Positions 42,138 to 52,200 of a stretch of DNA of 64,000 nt are shown in pieces. The DNA is taken from positions 2,542,001 through 2,606,000 of the forward strand of contig NZ_PYFT01000001.1 of assembly GCF_003023845.1 (NCBI RefSeq), in the 5' to 3' direction. Position numbers and translations under genes: made by a program. The notes beneath the pieces were generated by a model. It ran no database searches, was not told the origin of the DNA, and worked only from the letters and a program-made list of their open reading frames with translations. Position 1 is the first letter of the stretch, and each line of letters begins with the position of its first letter. Origin of the DNA: Adhaeribacter arboris. GTDB taxonomy: Bacteria; Bacteroidota; Bacteroidia; Cytophagales; Hymenobacteraceae.

Positions 42138-43262
42138 ATGAAAAACAATAAAATTTGGATTACAACCTGCTTAGCCGCATTTAGTCTAGGCTTCGTGCAA
42201 AAATCGGAGCCTACTTTAAAAGAAGCTTTCCAGAATAGTTTTTACGTAGGTGCCGCCCTGAATAAGGCGCAATTCTCCGGTAAGGATACCAAAGCGCAGG
42301 AATTGGTAAAGAAGCAGTTTAACACCATTAGCCCCGAAAATGTGCTTAAGTGGGGACCGGTACACCCTAAACCAGAGGAATATAATTTTAAACCCGCCGA
42401 CGATTACGTAGCTTTTGGTCAACAAAATAAAATGTTTATTGTGGGTCATACCTTGGTGTGGCACCAGCAAACCCCCGACTGGGTATTTGAAGACGAAGCA
42501 GGTAAACCCGTATCGCGCGAAGTACTTTTAAAACGGATGGAAAACCATATTTCTACGGTAGTGGGTCGCTACAAAGGTAAAATCCAGGGCTGGGATGTGG
42601 TGAACGAAGCCATAGCCGACCAAGGCGGCCAGATGCGCCCGACTAAATGGCTTTCTATAATCGGGGAAGATTTTGCCCAAAAGGCTTTTGAATACGCGCA
42701 TAAAGCCGACCCGCAAGCGGAGTTATATTACAATGATTACAGCTTATATCGCCCCGATAAACGCGAAGGAGTGATTCGCTTGGTAAAAAGCCTGCAAGCC
42801 AAAGGAATTAAAGTAAAAGCCATTGGCATGCAGGGACATTACGGTTTAACGGTCCCCACCATGGAGCAGGTAGAAGCCAGTATTGTAGCTTTTTCCAAAC
42901 TGGGAGTAGAAGTAAATTTTACGGAATTAGACATTGACGTATTGCCAAATCCGAGCCAGCGGCAGGGCGCTGATATTGCCGAAACCTTTGATGCCGATCA
43001 GAAATTTAATGTGTATTCTTCCGGTTTGCCGGATTCGGTGCAGCAGAAATTAACGAAACGCTACGCTGATTTATTTACTTTATTCCGGAAGCACCAGGAT
43101 AAAATTGGCCGCATTACTTTCTGGGGCGTAACTGACGCGAACTCCTGGTTGAACAACTGGCCAATTAAAGGCCGCACCAGCTATCCGCTGCTTTTCGATC
43201 GGCAATACCAACCCAAACCTGCTTACCAAGCTATACTAAATATGGCAGCTCAAAAGAAATAA
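42138..43262 (+). CDS. Endo-1,4-beta-xylanase, GH10
   Basis: A 374-residue enzyme with an N-terminal signal (IWITTCLAAFSLGFVQ). GH10 residues: acid/base Glu in WDVVNEAI, nucleophile Glu in FTELDIDV, plus GHTLVWHQQTPDW and FWGVTDANSWLNNWP. It cuts the xylan backbone. With the GH67 enzyme and UxuA it forms a glucuronoxylan-to-KDG route. Confidence 0.94.
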   Translation: MKNNKIWITTCLAAFSLGFVQKSEPTLKEAFQNSFYVGAALNKAQFSGKDTKAQELVKKQFNTISPENVLKWGPVHPKPEEYNFKPADDYVAFGQQNKMFIVGHTLVWHQQTPDWVFEDEAGKPVSREVLLKRMENHISTVVGRYKGKIQGWDVVNEAIADQGGQMRPTKWLSIIGEDFAQKAFEYAHKADPQAELYYNDYSLYRPDKREGVIRLVKSLQAKGIKVKAIGMQGHYGLTVPTMEQVEASIVAFSKLGVEVNFTELDIDVLPNPSQRQGADIAETFDADQKFNVYSSGLPDSVQQKLTKRYADLFTLFRKHQDKIGRITFWGVTDANSWLNNWPIKGRTSYPLLFDRQYQPKPAYQAILNMAAQKK

Positions 43263-43313
43263 TCGAAACAGGTAAAATTTAACACTTTAGTTAGGACGTT
43301 AAAACATTTCTTA

Positions 43314-43457
43314 CTGTCATCCGGAAAGGATCTAACCGGTTAAATACGAGTACGGGCACCTGCTCTATTCAAAAATGTAGATGAAGCAGGAGGTAAAAAT
43401 CCATCTTATCTATTTTCCTTTCTTCTTACTACTGGTTAGATCTTTTCCGGATGACAG
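43314..43457. mobile_element. MITE-like element with 27-bp inverted repeats
   Basis: The left arm 43314-43340 and right arm 43431-43457 are inverted copies (25 of 27 match), both ending in CTGTCATCCGGAAA. TTA flanks both sides as a possible target duplication. The 90-bp interior has no ORF. It looks like a non-autonomous transposable element. Confidence 0.7.
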
Positions 43458-43587
43458 TTATAAAAATACCTTCTAAAACAATGGTAAAATATTCCCCGTA
43501 TCCACTTCTTTAAATTTTTGCGTTAGAATATTGCCGTAAAGATTTAGATGAATTGCTCGTATCTTTACTTAAAGTTATTGCCTTATC

Positions 43588-44670
43588 ATGCCAACAAAAA
43601 AAGCCGTTGCCGTAACGCAGAAAAAGGTAGTTTATCCCATCTCGAAACGACTGCGAAAATACCTCCGGACGTACGACCGCGAAGCCAAACTGCCCGTACG
43701 CTACGAAGATTTACTGCATAACAGCGAATCATTTCCGTACTACGACAAATCGGGCAAAGATACTTTGTGGGAAACGGTGCTGTACGAGCAGAGCCGGCAG
43801 CAGGAATTGAGCCAGGGTTTAACCATGAACTATGCCTTGCTCAAAACCGCGGGCGATATTTCTGTAATGGAACACCTGCGGGTATCGCGCATTGATTATT
43901 GCACCTTTGGCAATACCAATCCGTTCCGAATCCAGATTAAAAATCAGCTGAACGATAATTACGATTATTTCTACGTAAAACGCGCGGACGCCTCGCGGGT
44001 ATACGGCCTGGAATTGGAGCATATTTTGTCCCCGAGCCGCATTAATTACCGGGTAGATGGTGAAACTATTATTGAAGAACATATTGCCGGTATTCCCGGC
44101 GATGTTTTTATTAAAGAACACCTCGACCGGCCCAACACCAACAAAGTGCGGATTGCCAAAGAATTTGTAAAATTCAACGAGCGCTGCTTTATCCGGCTGC
44201 TCGGTGATATGCGCTCGTACAACTACGTAATTGACGTAACTCCTGATTTTGAAGACGAGCAATACCGGGTTCGTTCCATAGACTTTGATCAGCAATCGTA
44301 CGAAGGCCGCCGGGTTAAATACCTGCCCCAGTTTTTTAAAGATAATAACAAAGTGGTAGAACTGGTAATGGAGTTGCTTAGTCCACAAACCGTGCAGCAA
44401 TACCAAAGTGAAGAACGCACTTTGTTGTACCAGCGCCTGAAACTGGCCCGTTACCGTTTAAAAGATCTGATTGACAGCATGCGAACCGACACCTTATCTA
44501 CGCCCGATAAAATAGAGCAATTGAAGCAGGAACTGGCGCAGCACCACCAATCCGATGATTTTTTGCGGTGTAATAACATGGGCGATCTGGTACGGTTAAA
44601 CATTAAAACCATCCTTACTCGCGAACCCCGGATTGTAGTAAATAAATTAAAATTATTGCCCGGTAAGTAG
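43588..44670 (+). CDS. Conserved protein of unknown function
   Basis: A 360-residue cytosolic protein with no signal. Segments such as DYFYVKRADASRVYGLELEHIL, EEHIAGIPGDVFI and SIDFDQQSYEG are reminiscent of a kinase-like fold (a Lys-bearing strand, then a late IDFDQ motif), but key motifs are not clear enough to claim it. The C-terminus is a helical, Lys-rich region. Stand-alone gene. Confidence 0.75.
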   Translation: MPTKKAVAVTQKKVVYPISKRLRKYLRTYDREAKLPVRYEDLLHNSESFPYYDKSGKDTLWETVLYEQSRQQELSQGLTMNYALLKTAGDISVMEHLRVSRIDYCTFGNTNPFRIQIKNQLNDNYDYFYVKRADASRVYGLELEHILSPSRINYRVDGETIIEEHIAGIPGDVFIKEHLDRPNTNKVRIAKEFVKFNERCFIRLLGDMRSYNYVIDVTPDFEDEQYRVRSIDFDQQSYEGRRVKYLPQFFKDNNKVVELVMELLSPQTVQQYQSEERTLLYQRLKLARYRLKDLIDSMRTDTLSTPDKIEQLKQELAQHHQSDDFLRCNNMGDLVRLNIKTILTREPRIVVNKLKLLPGK

Positions 44671-44831
44671 CTTATTGTGTAGCTTATTCTTAAAAATGAA
44701 CACTTGTAGTTCTTATCGCAAAGGTTTTTTGTTCCGTTTTAAATTCATAAACTTAACTCAAAAGAGGCACTTATTTAATAGAAATCAGCTAGTAGACCCT
44801 TATTTTTATTTTACTTAAGCCTTATCTAACC

Positions 44832-45255
44832 CTGAATAGAAATAGTACCGGAAAGAAGCTGCTTGCCGGAGTCGCTGTTTTTACCAGTGTTTGTGGGTCT
44901 CTGTTCGATTGGAATAAAACGCATCTGTTTAACCCAAAATGGCCGCTGTACGCTAAGTTTCACGATGCCATGACCATACCCTTGGGTTCTATGCCGGGTT
45001 TAAGCGGCCTTACCTGCTGCAAAAAAAGAGCGGGAATAAAGAAACTAATTTAAAGTTTGGTACTATGTTACCGGCTTTTTTCTGGGCTGCCCAAGCCAGC
45101 AGTTTTGCTTTTCCGGGTGCCAAAGGTTTAGAAGCCGAGTTTCCAAAATCAGTACCCAAAGTGGGACCTATTCAACTCAACAAAGCCTTGGTAAGTACTC
45201 CTATGCTGGCTTTTTAGGGCTGAGCTATGCCTTGGTTAAAAAGCCGCGAGCTTAA
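44832..45255 (+). pseudogene. Decayed membrane-protein gene (DUF6640-like)
   Basis: Three overlapping frames read like one protein: LLAGVAVFTSVCGSLFDWNKTHLFNPKWP... (44832-45053), then LKFGTMLPAFFWAAQASSFAFPG... (to 45217), then GLSYALVKKPRA (to 45255). No ATG at the expected start. At least two frameshifts, so it is non-functional. The motif WNxTHLFNPxWPxxAKFHDA suggests the DUF6640 family. Confidence 0.6.
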
Positions 45256-45802
45256 ATTCGGTTATTTAGCCGGCTTAGATAATTCTTTTTCTTCTACCTT
45301 TTCATGCAGCAGGTTTTTCTCCGCACTTTCTTGCCAGTAAACTTTTCTAACTTTCCACCTTATCAAAGATGTTTTCAACTACTCTAAAGTAAGGACAACC
45401 AACATCTCTCTACTTAAAATCTAAATTTAGCCACTGCATGGCGGTATTACTTTTTATTTTTACAACTGATTTAAGTTAATAACTCTCGGTACCGCATCCC
45501 GGGTATGTACTTATACTTATTTAAATTGGCACTTTATGAATTTCACTATCTTTTACCATCCTCAATGGCATTCAGTTAAACAATCATCTATCTTTCGTGC
45601 TTTATGAGATAAACCCTTATCGGTATGCGTCAACTATTTACTTATGCTTATATCCGAAACGTACCCGGTAGGTCTAGCTTTGAAAAAGTTCTGCTGGTTT
45701 AAGTTCTATGGTGCGCCTATTGTTTTGTTCAGGAGCGCTATTTCCATTATTTATGCTTATTTTATCTCTAAGAACAGTTCTACTTTATTTGGTTATTCTA
45801 CT
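45256..45802. other. Intergenic region before the first repeat protein
   Basis: About 550 bp, AT-rich. An in-frame extension to 45644 exists but lacks the look of a signal peptide, so I treat it as non-coding. No operator shared with the later genes is seen. Confidence 0.4.
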
Positions 45803-48800
45803 ATGAAAAAAACGCTTACTCTTTCTGGTTTTCATTTTCAAACTTCTTTTTCCACTCCAGGTCCATATTTTATCTTCTTTTTATGCTTCTTTTTAGTAGC
45901 CTGGGGAGCAACCGCTCAAAATAAAGTAACCAAACAATGGGATAAAACTATTGGGGGCAGCGTGAATGATTACTTTAGTGCTTCGGTTGCTACCCTGGAT
46001 GGCGGTTATTTACTGGGGGGTTCTTCTTACTCTACTAAAAGCGGCGATAAAAGCGAGATCAATCAAGGAGATGTGAATTGCAGCTTTGGGCCGTGTTATT
46101 ATACTTCCGACGATTTCTGGCTGGTAAAAACCGATGCCAACGGCAAAAAAGTATGGGATAAAACTTTAGGGGGACGAGGCAGCGATTATTTAAAAGCCAT
46201 TATTGCGCTACCGGGAGGTGGTTACCTCGTAGCCGGCACATCTTACTCTCCCGCCAGCGGCGATAAAAGCGACGAAAACCAAGGCTACAGCGATTACTGG
46301 ATTGTAAAAATTGATTTGTACGGCAATAAAATTTGGGATAAGACATTCGGCGGCAGCAGTGCCGACGATCTGGAAGCCGTACTAGCTACTTCGGATGGGG
46401 GATTCTTGATCGGAGGGACTTCGTTCTCCGGCATTAGCGGCGATAAAAGTGAGATAAATCGGGGCGAAAACAGCTCCGACTATTGGATTATTAAAATAAA
46501 TAGAAACGGCGAGAAGGTCTGGGATAAAACTTTTGGCGGCGTTGGCACCGACTACCTGGCTTCTTTAGTCGCTACGCCCGACGGTCAGTATCTATTGGGC
46601 GGATCTTCTAATTCCCGGGTGAGTGGCGATAAAACGGCCCCTAATAACTCGCAGTATACGGATACCTATAATGTATGGATTGTTAAGATAGATGGTCGGG
46701 GTACGAAGAAATGGGATTCTACCTACGGCTTCTTTGATTTCGACAACTATCTTACTACGATTTACTTCGATCCCAAAACAACTACCTTTTTATTAGGTGG
46801 TTCTACCGTTGGCCGTTCGGCGGGTTATTACGACTACGATTATCTGCTGGTATATATCGATGCGGATGGCCTGGAAAATAGAATAAGTCGGATAGAAACA
46901 CTAGGAAACGATTTTTTGAGCGCCATTACCGCGGGGCCAAATGGTTCGTTTGTCCTGGGCGGCACTTCTTCTTCCGGCGCGGGCGAAGATAAAAGCGAAA
47001 AAAATATCGGCTACGAAGATTACTGGCTAATATGCCTGGATGGCAGAACTAAAATATGGGATAAAACTATTGGCGGCCGGGATTCGGATTTACTTAAAAC
47101 TATTCTGCCCACTCCGGATAGAGGTTACTTGTTAACCGGCACGTCCAACTCCATCATCGGCGGCAATAAAACGGAAAACAACCAGGGCGGCCGCGATTTC
47201 TGGTTAGTAAAATTAATGGAAGATTCTCCTCCCGCCACCTCGGTAACGGATGTTCGTTTTGGGGGCGCCGACCCCGACAATTTCACTCATTTAATTAAAA
47301 CCGGCGATAATGGTTATCTCTTGGGGGGCTATTCTAAATCGGGCGACAACGGCGATAAAAGCCAACCGAGTCAGGGCGGCTTTGATTACTGGGTGATTAA
47401 AACGGATGCGGCCGGAAAAGAAACTTGGAACAAGCGTTTTGGGGGTACCGCCGACGATTACCTTAATTGCCTTTTGCAAACGCCCGATGGCGGCTATTTG
47501 CTGGGGGGCAGTTCGGAGTCGGGAGTAGGCGCCGATAAATCGGGGGTGAGCCGGGGCAACCGCGATTTTTGGGTGGTAAAAATTGGCCCTACCGGCGAAA
47601 AAGAATGGGACCGTACTTTTGGCGGCAGTGGTTTTGAAGATTTGCGCCAGCTGCGGCAGCTACCTTCCGGAAATTTTGTTTTAGCCGGTTACAGCATTTC
47701 TCCGGCCGGCGATGACAAAACGGAAAACAGCCGCGGGGGTTTTGATTATTGGGTAGTGTTTTTAAATTCGAACGGGAATAAAATTGCCGATTATCGTTAC
47801 GGGGGCAATGCCCACGATTACCTGGAAGATGTACTCCTTATTCCGGACGGCAGCTTACTGTTAGGAGGCACCTCCGTTTCCGGCGAAAACAGCGATAAAA
47901 CGCAACCAAGTTATGGCAATTCGGATTACTGGGTAGTTAAAATCAACGCGGCTGGTCAGGTACTTTGGGACAAAAGTTTTGGTAGTTCCGAAGAAGATAA
48001 TCTCTACGCAGTGGCCGCTGCCGGCAATAATTATGTGCTAGCTGGCTCCAGCAACTCGAATGCGGGCGGCAACAAAAGCGAAAATAGCCGGGGTGGTAAA
48101 GATTTCTGGGTTGTAAAAATAGACGGCAACGGCCAGAAGATTTGGGACAAAACCTACGGGGGCAACCAATCCGAAGAATTAAGATCGCTAGCCATCAGAC
48201 AAGATGGTAGCTTGGTATTCGGGGGCACCTCTTATTCGGATGCCAACGGCGAAAAAACGCAGGTCAGCCAGGGCAGCGGCGATTACTGGATCGTGCAAGC
48301 CAATAGCGCGGGTATTCCGCAATGGGATAAACGTTTTGGGGGCAGCGCCGCCGACGAACTGCGTACCTTATGGGCCGAAAATGATGGCAGTTACCTGTTG
48401 GGCGGGCGTTCTAACTCCAGTCTGGGCGGCGACCGTACCCAAGCCAGCTGGGGTTATTCTGATTATTGGTTAGTAAAAATACCGGCTACTACCAGTACTC
48501 CCCGCATCCCCGCGGCAGCTTCCTTTACCACCCCGGAAAATGCCCGAAGCGCAAACGCCAATTTACTGGCCTACCCCAATCCCTTCGCTCAGCGGCTTAA
48601 AGTAACCTACCGGGCAGATAAAACCCAACTTATAAGCGTCCAGGTCTACGATAGCCAGGGACATAAAATCACTACTTTATACCACGCAATAGCCGCAGTG
48701 GGTCAGTTGCTGGAATGGCAATGGCAACCCGGCCCCGACTTGCCTAATGGTTTGTACCTGCTTCAGCTGCAAACTCCGGAAAAAATTAGCTCTCAAAAGG

Positions 48801-48817
48801 TTTTACTGGTTCGCTGA
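45803..48817 (+). CDS. T9SS-secreted double beta-propeller protein (paralogue 1)
   Basis: A 1004-residue protein. Start at MKKTLTLSG (45803), which begins a signal peptide ending in GATAQN. It contains 14 repeats of about 60 residues in two blocks of seven (45938-47220 and 47249-48480) separated by the linker EDSPPATSVTD. Each repeat runs WDKTxGGxxxDxLxxxxxTxDGGYLLGGxSxSxxSGDKSExxxGxxDYWxVKxDxxG. The C-terminus (about 48561-48814) is a type A T9SS sorting domain (LLAYPNPFAQ... NGLYLLQLQT). It lacks the third block and Ig-like domain of the other paralogues. Surface or secreted; ligand unknown. Confidence 0.88.
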   Translation: MKKTLTLSGFHFQTSFSTPGPYFIFFLCFFLVAWGATAQNKVTKQWDKTIGGSVNDYFSASVATLDGGYLLGGSSYSTKSGDKSEINQGDVNCSFGPCYYTSDDFWLVKTDANGKKVWDKTLGGRGSDYLKAIIALPGGGYLVAGTSYSPASGDKSDENQGYSDYWIVKIDLYGNKIWDKTFGGSSADDLEAVLATSDGGFLIGGTSFSGISGDKSEINRGENSSDYWIIKINRNGEKVWDKTFGGVGTDYLASLVATPDGQYLLGGSSNSRVSGDKTAPNNSQYTDTYNVWIVKIDGRGTKKWDSTYGFFDFDNYLTTIYFDPKTTTFLLGGSTVGRSAGYYDYDYLLVYIDADGLENRISRIETLGNDFLSAITAGPNGSFVLGGTSSSGAGEDKSEKNIGYEDYWLICLDGRTKIWDKTIGGRDSDLLKTILPTPDRGYLLTGTSNSIIGGNKTENNQGGRDFWLVKLMEDSPPATSVTDVRFGGADPDNFTHLIKTGDNGYLLGGYSKSGDNGDKSQPSQGGFDYWVIKTDAAGKETWNKRFGGTADDYLNCLLQTPDGGYLLGGSSESGVGADKSGVSRGNRDFWVVKIGPTGEKEWDRTFGGSGFEDLRQLRQLPSGNFVLAGYSISPAGDDKTENSRGGFDYWVVFLNSNGNKIADYRYGGNAHDYLEDVLLIPDGSLLLGGTSVSGENSDKTQPSYGNSDYWVVKINAAGQVLWDKSFGSSEEDNLYAVAAAGNNYVLAGSSNSNAGGNKSENSRGGKDFWVVKIDGNGQKIWDKTYGGNQSEELRSLAIRQDGSLVFGGTSYSDANGEKTQVSQGSGDYWIVQANSAGIPQWDKRFGGSAADELRTLWAENDGSYLLGGRSNSSLGGDRTQASWGYSDYWLVKIPATTSTPRIPAAASFTTPENARSANANLLAYPNPFAQRLKVTYRADKTQLISVQVYDSQGHKITTLYHAIAAVGQLLEWQWQPGPDLPNGLYLLQLQTPEKISSQKVLLVR
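45938..48480 (+). repeat. 14 propeller-type repeats (7 + 7) in paralogue 1
   Basis: Counted by hand from the WDKT starts. Repeats 5 and 6 of block one are the most diverged. Confidence 0.8.
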
Positions 48818-49211
48818 TCCTGGCTTCTTGCCCCGAAGAAACCAACTGATTTTGTTAGGTCTGGTTTCTTCAGGGCCGTTAGCAAGTAGTACATAAATAT
48901 TCCGTGATTGGTGTAACCTGAATCATATTATTGCAGTATTATTACCCGGAGTATTTACTTTAGGAAATTTACTTATAAGCTGTACCACCCCAGTAAAGCT
49001 TTAGTTTGTTCTATTTCATAATTCCTCCCTTAATAACAATAAATTTACATTAATTTAATATTCAAGAGGTAAAAATACCTAATATTAGGTATAGCCACGT
49101 ATGAAATAGTATCATACATTTACATGTTTTAATATACCTAACTTTCTATCCAAGTAAATATTTAAACACTTTTGCCTTTAAAGTCCTACTTTAATCTATT
49201 ATAATTATTTT
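48818..49211. promoter_or_regulatory. Intergenic region with terminator and operator-like palindrome
   Basis: A hairpin (GCCCCGAAGAAACCA / TGGTTTCTTCAGGGC, 48832-48879) follows gene 1. A perfect 16-bp palindrome TACCTAATATTAGGTA lies at 49076-49091 inside a block that also occurs before gene 4. Confidence 0.55.
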
Positions 49212-52200
49212 ATGAATATTATTTTTACTTTTTTCCACTTGATTCACCAACTGCCAGGCAAATTTCCTAAACGGTTCCGCTTGGGCATTGCTTTGCTCCT
49301 TATTACAGATTTTTCTTTAAGTACTTCCGCACAAAACATTCAATGGAATAAAACCATAGGGGCCGATTTAAGTGATTATTTTGTTACTGCTCAACAAACC
49401 AAAGACGGCGGGTATATTTTGGGAGGAACTTCTGGTTCCGGAAAGAGAGGCGATAAATCCGAGCCTAAAAAAGGTCAGAGTGATTTTTGGATTGTAAAAC
49501 TGAATGCCAATGGTTCCAAAGCTTGGGATAAAACCATTGGCAGTGCAGCCAACGACCGTTTGGATGCTTTGCAGCAGACCAGTGATGGCGGTTTTATTAT
49601 ATTAGGCTACTCGGTTGGTGGCGCTTCCGGGGATAAAACCGGCACGAAAGAAAATTGGGTGGTAAAACTCAACCCGGATGGCACCAAAGCCTGGGACAAA
49701 ACTTTTGGGGTACAGAAAGGCGGTGGTTCTTTAACAGTCCTGCAACAAACCAGTGACGGCGGCTATATTTTGGGTGGAAGCGCTTATGGAGTGGGAGGTG
49801 ATAAAACCGAAGCCGGCCTTTTTGGCGATTTTTGGCTTGTTAAATTAAATACCGATGGCTCTAAAGCTTGGGATAAAACCATTGTAGGAAATAGGACCGA
49901 AAATTTAACTACCCTGCAGCAAACCAAGGATGGCGGCTTTATATTGGGTGGAAATTCCTCCTACGGTAATTTAATTGATTTTTGGATAGTAAAACTAAAC
50001 CCCGACCGAACTACTGCTTGGGATAAAACTATTGGCGTAGAAGCAGACGATCTCTTAAGCACCATTCGCCAAACCCAGGATGGTGGCTACCTTTTGGGAG
50101 GTTATGCTGACGCCGGCGTAGGTGAATTTAAATCAGAAAAGAGTAAAGGCGGTTTTGATTATTGGGTAATAAAATTGAATGAAAAAGGTACTCAGGAGTG
50201 GAATAAGACGATAGGAGGCAGTGGGAGCGATCAATTACATGCCCTGCAACCCACCAGCGACGGTGGTTATATATTAGGTGGCGGTTCCCGGTCCAACAAT
50301 AGCGGCGATAAAACGCAAGATAACCAAGGTATTTTTGATTATTGGGTAGTAAAATTGAACGCCAATGGCTCCAAAGCCTGGGACCTCACCCTTGGGGGTA
50401 ACACTGAAGATGCTTTAGAAACTATTTTCCAAACAAAAGATAACGGTTACTTGGTAGGTGGCTATTCTAAATCGGGTATCTCCGGTACTAAAACAGAAGC
50501 CAGTAAAGGAGGGTTTGACTACTGGGTAGTAAAACTGGATAATAATACGAAAGCCAAACAAACCATTTCGTTTTCTGCTTTGCCCGAAGTAAATTTTGCT
50601 ACGCAAAAAATCCTCACTTTAAAAGCTACCGCCAGTTCCGGCTTACCGGTAAGTTTTAGGGTTGTTTCCGGACCGGCTACAATTAAGGCCAACACTATAA
50701 CGCTTACGGGTGGTAGCGGTACGGTAACAATTGAGGCTTTACAACCGGGCAACGCAGATTATTATGCCGCTCCGGCTGCTAGCCGCAGTTTTGTGGTGCA
50801 AGTTTCGCCAGTAACCCGGCTTTGGGATAAAGCATTTGGTGGTATTTCAACCGAATATCCTAACCAAGGCGGAGAATGCGACAAAATTTTTGGTTCTTCC
50901 TCTCTTGCTGCTATGGTACGTACTTTAGATGGGGGTTACTTACTGGGAGGTACTTCTGATTCTAAAAAAGGGAATGATAAAAGCGCTGATAACCGGGGTA
51001 CTATTTCGGAGGGAGAATGCTTTTCCGAAGATCAACCCATAGCCGATTATTGGATTGTAAAAACCAATGCCAATGGTGAAAAACTTTGGGATAAAACCTT
51101 TGGTGGTAACGACCGGGATGAATTAAAAGCTATTTTGGCCACCCCCGACGGCGGTTACTTATTAGGTGGTTCTTCTAAATCAAACGGAAATGGGGATAAA
51201 ACGGAAGCTAACCAAGGTTATCAGGATTACTGGGTAGTTAAAATATCCGCCAATGGTACTAAAATTTGGGATAAAACTTTTGGCGGCAGCTTAGGCGATG
51301 TACTTACTAGTTTAACTGCCACTCCCGACGGCGGCTTTTTACTAAGTGGTAATTCTAACTCGGGTATATCCGGCGACAAAACGGAAGCAGGTAAGGGCGG
51401 CAATGAATTTTGGATAATAAAAATAGATGGGGATGGCCATAAGGTCTGGGACAAAGCCTTTGACAACGAAGGCAACGATCTTAGTATTTTACGATCAGTA
51501 GTTACTTCTCCGGATGGCGGCTTTTTATTGGGCGGTACTACTTTATTAGATAAAAGCAATTACTGGGTAGTTAAAATTAATAGCCAGGGAAAAAAACTTT
51601 GGGATAAAACCTTTGGCGGCAATGAGTATGATGAACTAACGGCTTTAGCTAATACCACGGATGGCGGTTACCTATTAGGCGGTTATTCCTGGTCTGGTAA
51701 AAGCGGCGATAAGAGTGAGGCAAGCCGAGGTGGTGATGATTTCTGGGTGATTAAGATAGATGGAGCCGGAAAAAAGGTTTGGGATAAAACCATAGGCGGA
51801 AATGGTTCTGACTTACTCACTGCTTTAATTAAAACGCCCGATGAAGGTTTCCTGCTCGGTGGCACTACCAACTCAGGCAGGAGTGGCGAAAAGAGTGAAG
51901 AAAAGCGAGGTCAGGATGATTACTGGGTAGTAAAATTAGACCATGCCGGTAATATAAATTGGGACAGAACCTTAGGCGGAACCAGCAGTGAACAATTAAG
52001 TTCGCTTTTAATTACTTCAGATGGCAATTACCTGGTTGGGGGCTCTTCTTACTCTCAAAATGATGGTGATAAAAGCCAATCGCTTAAAGGAATTCAGGAT
52101 TATTGGATAATTAAATTAAAAGAAAAAACAAATGCACCAGCCTTGGCCTGGGACATGCGTTTTGGCGGTTCCAGTATAGATAATTTAACCGATGTAATTA

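Noticed and set aside
45644-45802. Longer N-terminus of paralogue 1
   Set aside because: The extra 53 residues precede a clear signal peptide and have no counterpart in the other paralogues.
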